Shown here: positions 13,531 through 14,920 of the stretch, piece by piece
Numbering within the stretch: the first letter of the stretch is position 1
How the letters are laid out: every line of letters begins with the position of its first letter
Assembly: GCA_004322325.1 (NCBI GenBank)
Contig: SCTP01000345.1
Span: 1-14,920 of the forward strand
DNA from: Gammaproteobacteria bacterium
GTDB taxonomy: Bacteria; Pseudomonadota; Gammaproteobacteria; DSM-16500
Direction: 5' to 3'
Length of the DNA: 14,920 bases
Notes under the pieces: generated by a model
What the model was told of the DNA's origin: nothing
Databases searched by the model: none
The model's input: the letters and a program-made list of their open reading frames with translations, nothing else
Translations under genes and position numbers: made by a program

Positions 13531-14920
13531 TTAAATCGCTCCGGCCATACTAATGACTTCTCGCACGGTGGTGATGCCTTTGACCGCCAGGTCTAAGCCT
13601 GCCTGCAACAGGGATCGATAGACAGGCTGTTGTTGGCCGAGGCGTAAGAAGGCTCCAGTATCCGATTGACGTAAGGCTTCTGCTAAGTCTCCCGAGATGG
13701 GTAAGCATTCAAACACACAGACGCGACCGAGATACCCCGTATGATGGCAATGGGAGCAGCCTGTCCCATGTTTAAAATGACTATCCACCGTAAGGTGAGG
13801 ATCAACGGATTCCAACCAGGTTTTTTCTGCAGAGGTTAAGGGGTCATCGGTGATACATTTTTCACAAATACGTCGCACCAGACGTTGTGCTAAAATGCAA
13901 CGCAATACACTGGCCACTAAATAACCTTCTGCACCCATATCTAATAAACGGGTCGCTGTGCTGATGGTATCATTGGTATGTAAGGTACCTAACACTAAGT
14001 GACCTGTCATGGCTGCTCGTAAAGCAATTTCCATGGTTTCATGATCGCGTATTTCACCGATCATGATGATGTCGGGATCTTGACGTAAAATAGCACGTAA
14101 CACGCTGGCAAATGTGAGATCAATTTTAGAATTGACTTGTATTTGATTAATGCGGGGTAGCCGATATTCAACAGGATCTTCGACGGTAATAATTTTATCT
14201 TCTGGTTTATTTAAATCATTTAATGACGCATAGAGTGTCGTGGTTTTACCGCTACCCGTGGGGCCGACAATTAATATTAAGCCATAAGAAGCGGATAACG
14301 CTTGAGAATAATATTGATAAACAGCTTCCGGCATGCCGATTTGATCGAGTTGCAATAACGTATCGGATTGGTTCAAAAGACGCATCACTAAGGATTCGCC
14401 ATACTGGACAGGGATAGTAGAAACACGCACATCATAACTTTTATTTTTGACTTTAATACTAAAACGCCCATCTTGTGGCAAGCGCTTTTCTGCAATGTTT
14501 AAACCTGAGACGAGTTTAATACGTTGGACTAAAGCTTGCGTCACCGTTTTTTCTTCAATAATTTGCTCTTGTAATACACCATCCACCCGTAATCGAATAC
14601 GCAATACATTTTCACCCGGCTCAATATGAATATCGGAAGCATTTATTTGTGCAGCATCTTCAAAGATGGAACGTAGCAGATTAACGACAGGTAAATCTTC
14701 CGAGGTAAAATCCTGGGTTTCTGAGAAAAGGTTTAATTCAGTGGGAGTTAATTCTGCCGAGAGTGTTTCAGCAAAATGCGTGATTTCTTCTGTGCGTCGA
14801 TACATATTATCCAGCACATATAATAAATCATCTTCACGAATCAGCGCTGTTTCGACTTTTTTCTTGAGAATACGTTCCATTTCTTCATGGGCAAGAAGAT
14901 CTTGTGGATCAACCATGCCG
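13531..14920 (-). CDS. mshE: Pilus assembly ATPase (PilB/GspE/MshE family), 5' end outside window
   Basis: This is a hexameric cytoplasmic ATPase that powers pilus extension. The visible 461 residues begin at an internal Met in the family-typical MVDPQDL segment; full-length members are about 560-580 aa, so about 100 residues are missing. Motifs in order are the end of the N-terminal GspE/MshEN domain (1-45), SDIHIEP (94-100), Walker A GPTGSGKTTT (218-227), Asp box VEDPVEYR (245-252), Walker B with GEIRDHET (287-294), His box GTLHTND (310-316), and a four-cysteine zinc site C351, C354, C387, C390. In characterised MshE the N-terminal domain binds cyclic di-GMP, but the deciding motifs lie outside the window. 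It is the upstream gene of the visible pilus operon. Extension rather than retraction is favoured by the zinc site and length. Confidence 0.92.
   Translation of the reverse strand, partial: GMVDPQDLLAHEEMERILKKKVETALIREDDLLYVLDNMYRRTEEITHFAETLSAELTPTELNLFSETQDFTSEDLPVVNLLRSIFEDAAQINASDIHIEPGENVLRIRLRVDGVLQEQIIEEKTVTQALVQRIKLVSGLNIAEKRLPQDGRFSIKVKNKSYDVRVSTIPVQYGESLVMRLLNQSDTLLQLDQIGMPEAVYQYYSQALSASYGLILIVGPTGSGKTTTLYASLNDLNKPEDKIITVEDPVEYRLPRINQIQVNSKIDLTFASVLRAILRQDPDIIMIGEIRDHETMEIALRAAMTGHLVLGTLHTNDTISTATRLLDMGAEGYLVASVLRCILAQRLVRRICEKCITDDPLTSAEKTWLESVDPHLTVDSHFKHGTGCSHCHHTGYLGRVCVFECLPISGDLAEALRQSDTGAFLRLGQQQPVYRSLLQAGLDLAVKGITTVREVISMAGAI

Noticed and set aside
1..14920. CRISPR arrays, insertion sequences, prophage genes, tRNA or rRNA
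   Set aside because: No regularly spaced repeats, transposase-like products, terminal inverted repeats or cloverleaf-like stretches were seen by eye. A small structured RNA could still be missed.

Overview
The window looks like chromosomal DNA of a gammaproteobacterium with moderate GC content. Several features resemble the Legionellales (Legionella/Coxiella relatives): a heterodimeric E1 (alpha plus beta) 2-oxoacid dehydrogenase, a short ProQ/FinO-domain protein, a fis gene not preceded by dusB, and a CADD-type oxygenase otherwise known from intracellular bacteria. The taxonomic placement is inference. I see no insertion sequence, phage gene, tRNA, rRNA or CRISPR array, and no gene-free stretch longer than 300 bases.

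Layout. (1) Positions 1-2927, plus strand: a tightly overlapping operon for E1 alpha (its start lies outside the window), E1 beta and E2 of a pyruvate or branched-chain 2-oxoacid dehydrogenase. (2) 2990-4897, plus: a membrane-anchored PAS-GGDEF-EAL cyclic-di-GMP enzyme with both active-site signatures, ending in a hairpin shared with the convergent fis gene. (3) 4949-5921, minus: fis, and upstream of it an unrecognised lysine-rich coiled-coil protein with its own intrinsic terminator. (4) 6101-10064, plus: a likely operon of a ProQ/FinO RNA-binding protein, an APC-superfamily amino-acid permease, an enoyl-CoA hydratase and a 3-hydroxyisobutyryl-CoA hydrolase. The last two are consecutive enzymes of valine breakdown. 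(5) 10184-11442, plus: a ribosome hibernation factor fused to a cold-shock domain, then a CADD-like di-metal oxygenase likely to make p-aminobenzoate for folate. (6) 11498-14920, minus: a pilus operon, in transcription order ATPase (start outside the window), inner-membrane platform protein and two tandem paralogous pilins. It is closest to the MSHA (mshE-mshG-mshB/A) arrangement.

How the parts may fit together. The permease, hydratase and hydrolase suggest uptake and oxidation of an amino acid, possibly valine. If the upstream dehydrogenase acts on branched-chain 2-oxoacids it would supply an earlier step. The c-di-GMP enzyme and the MSHA-type ATPase family, whose N-terminal domain binds c-di-GMP in characterised members, suggest signal-controlled piliation. 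ProQ/FinO protein, Fis and the hibernation factor are global regulators of RNA, DNA and ribosomes, which would suit an organism that switches between growth and resting states.

The most interesting single gene is the CADD homologue at 10783-11442. It keeps the six metal ligands and also the tyrosine and lysine that the characterised enzyme consumes to build its product.
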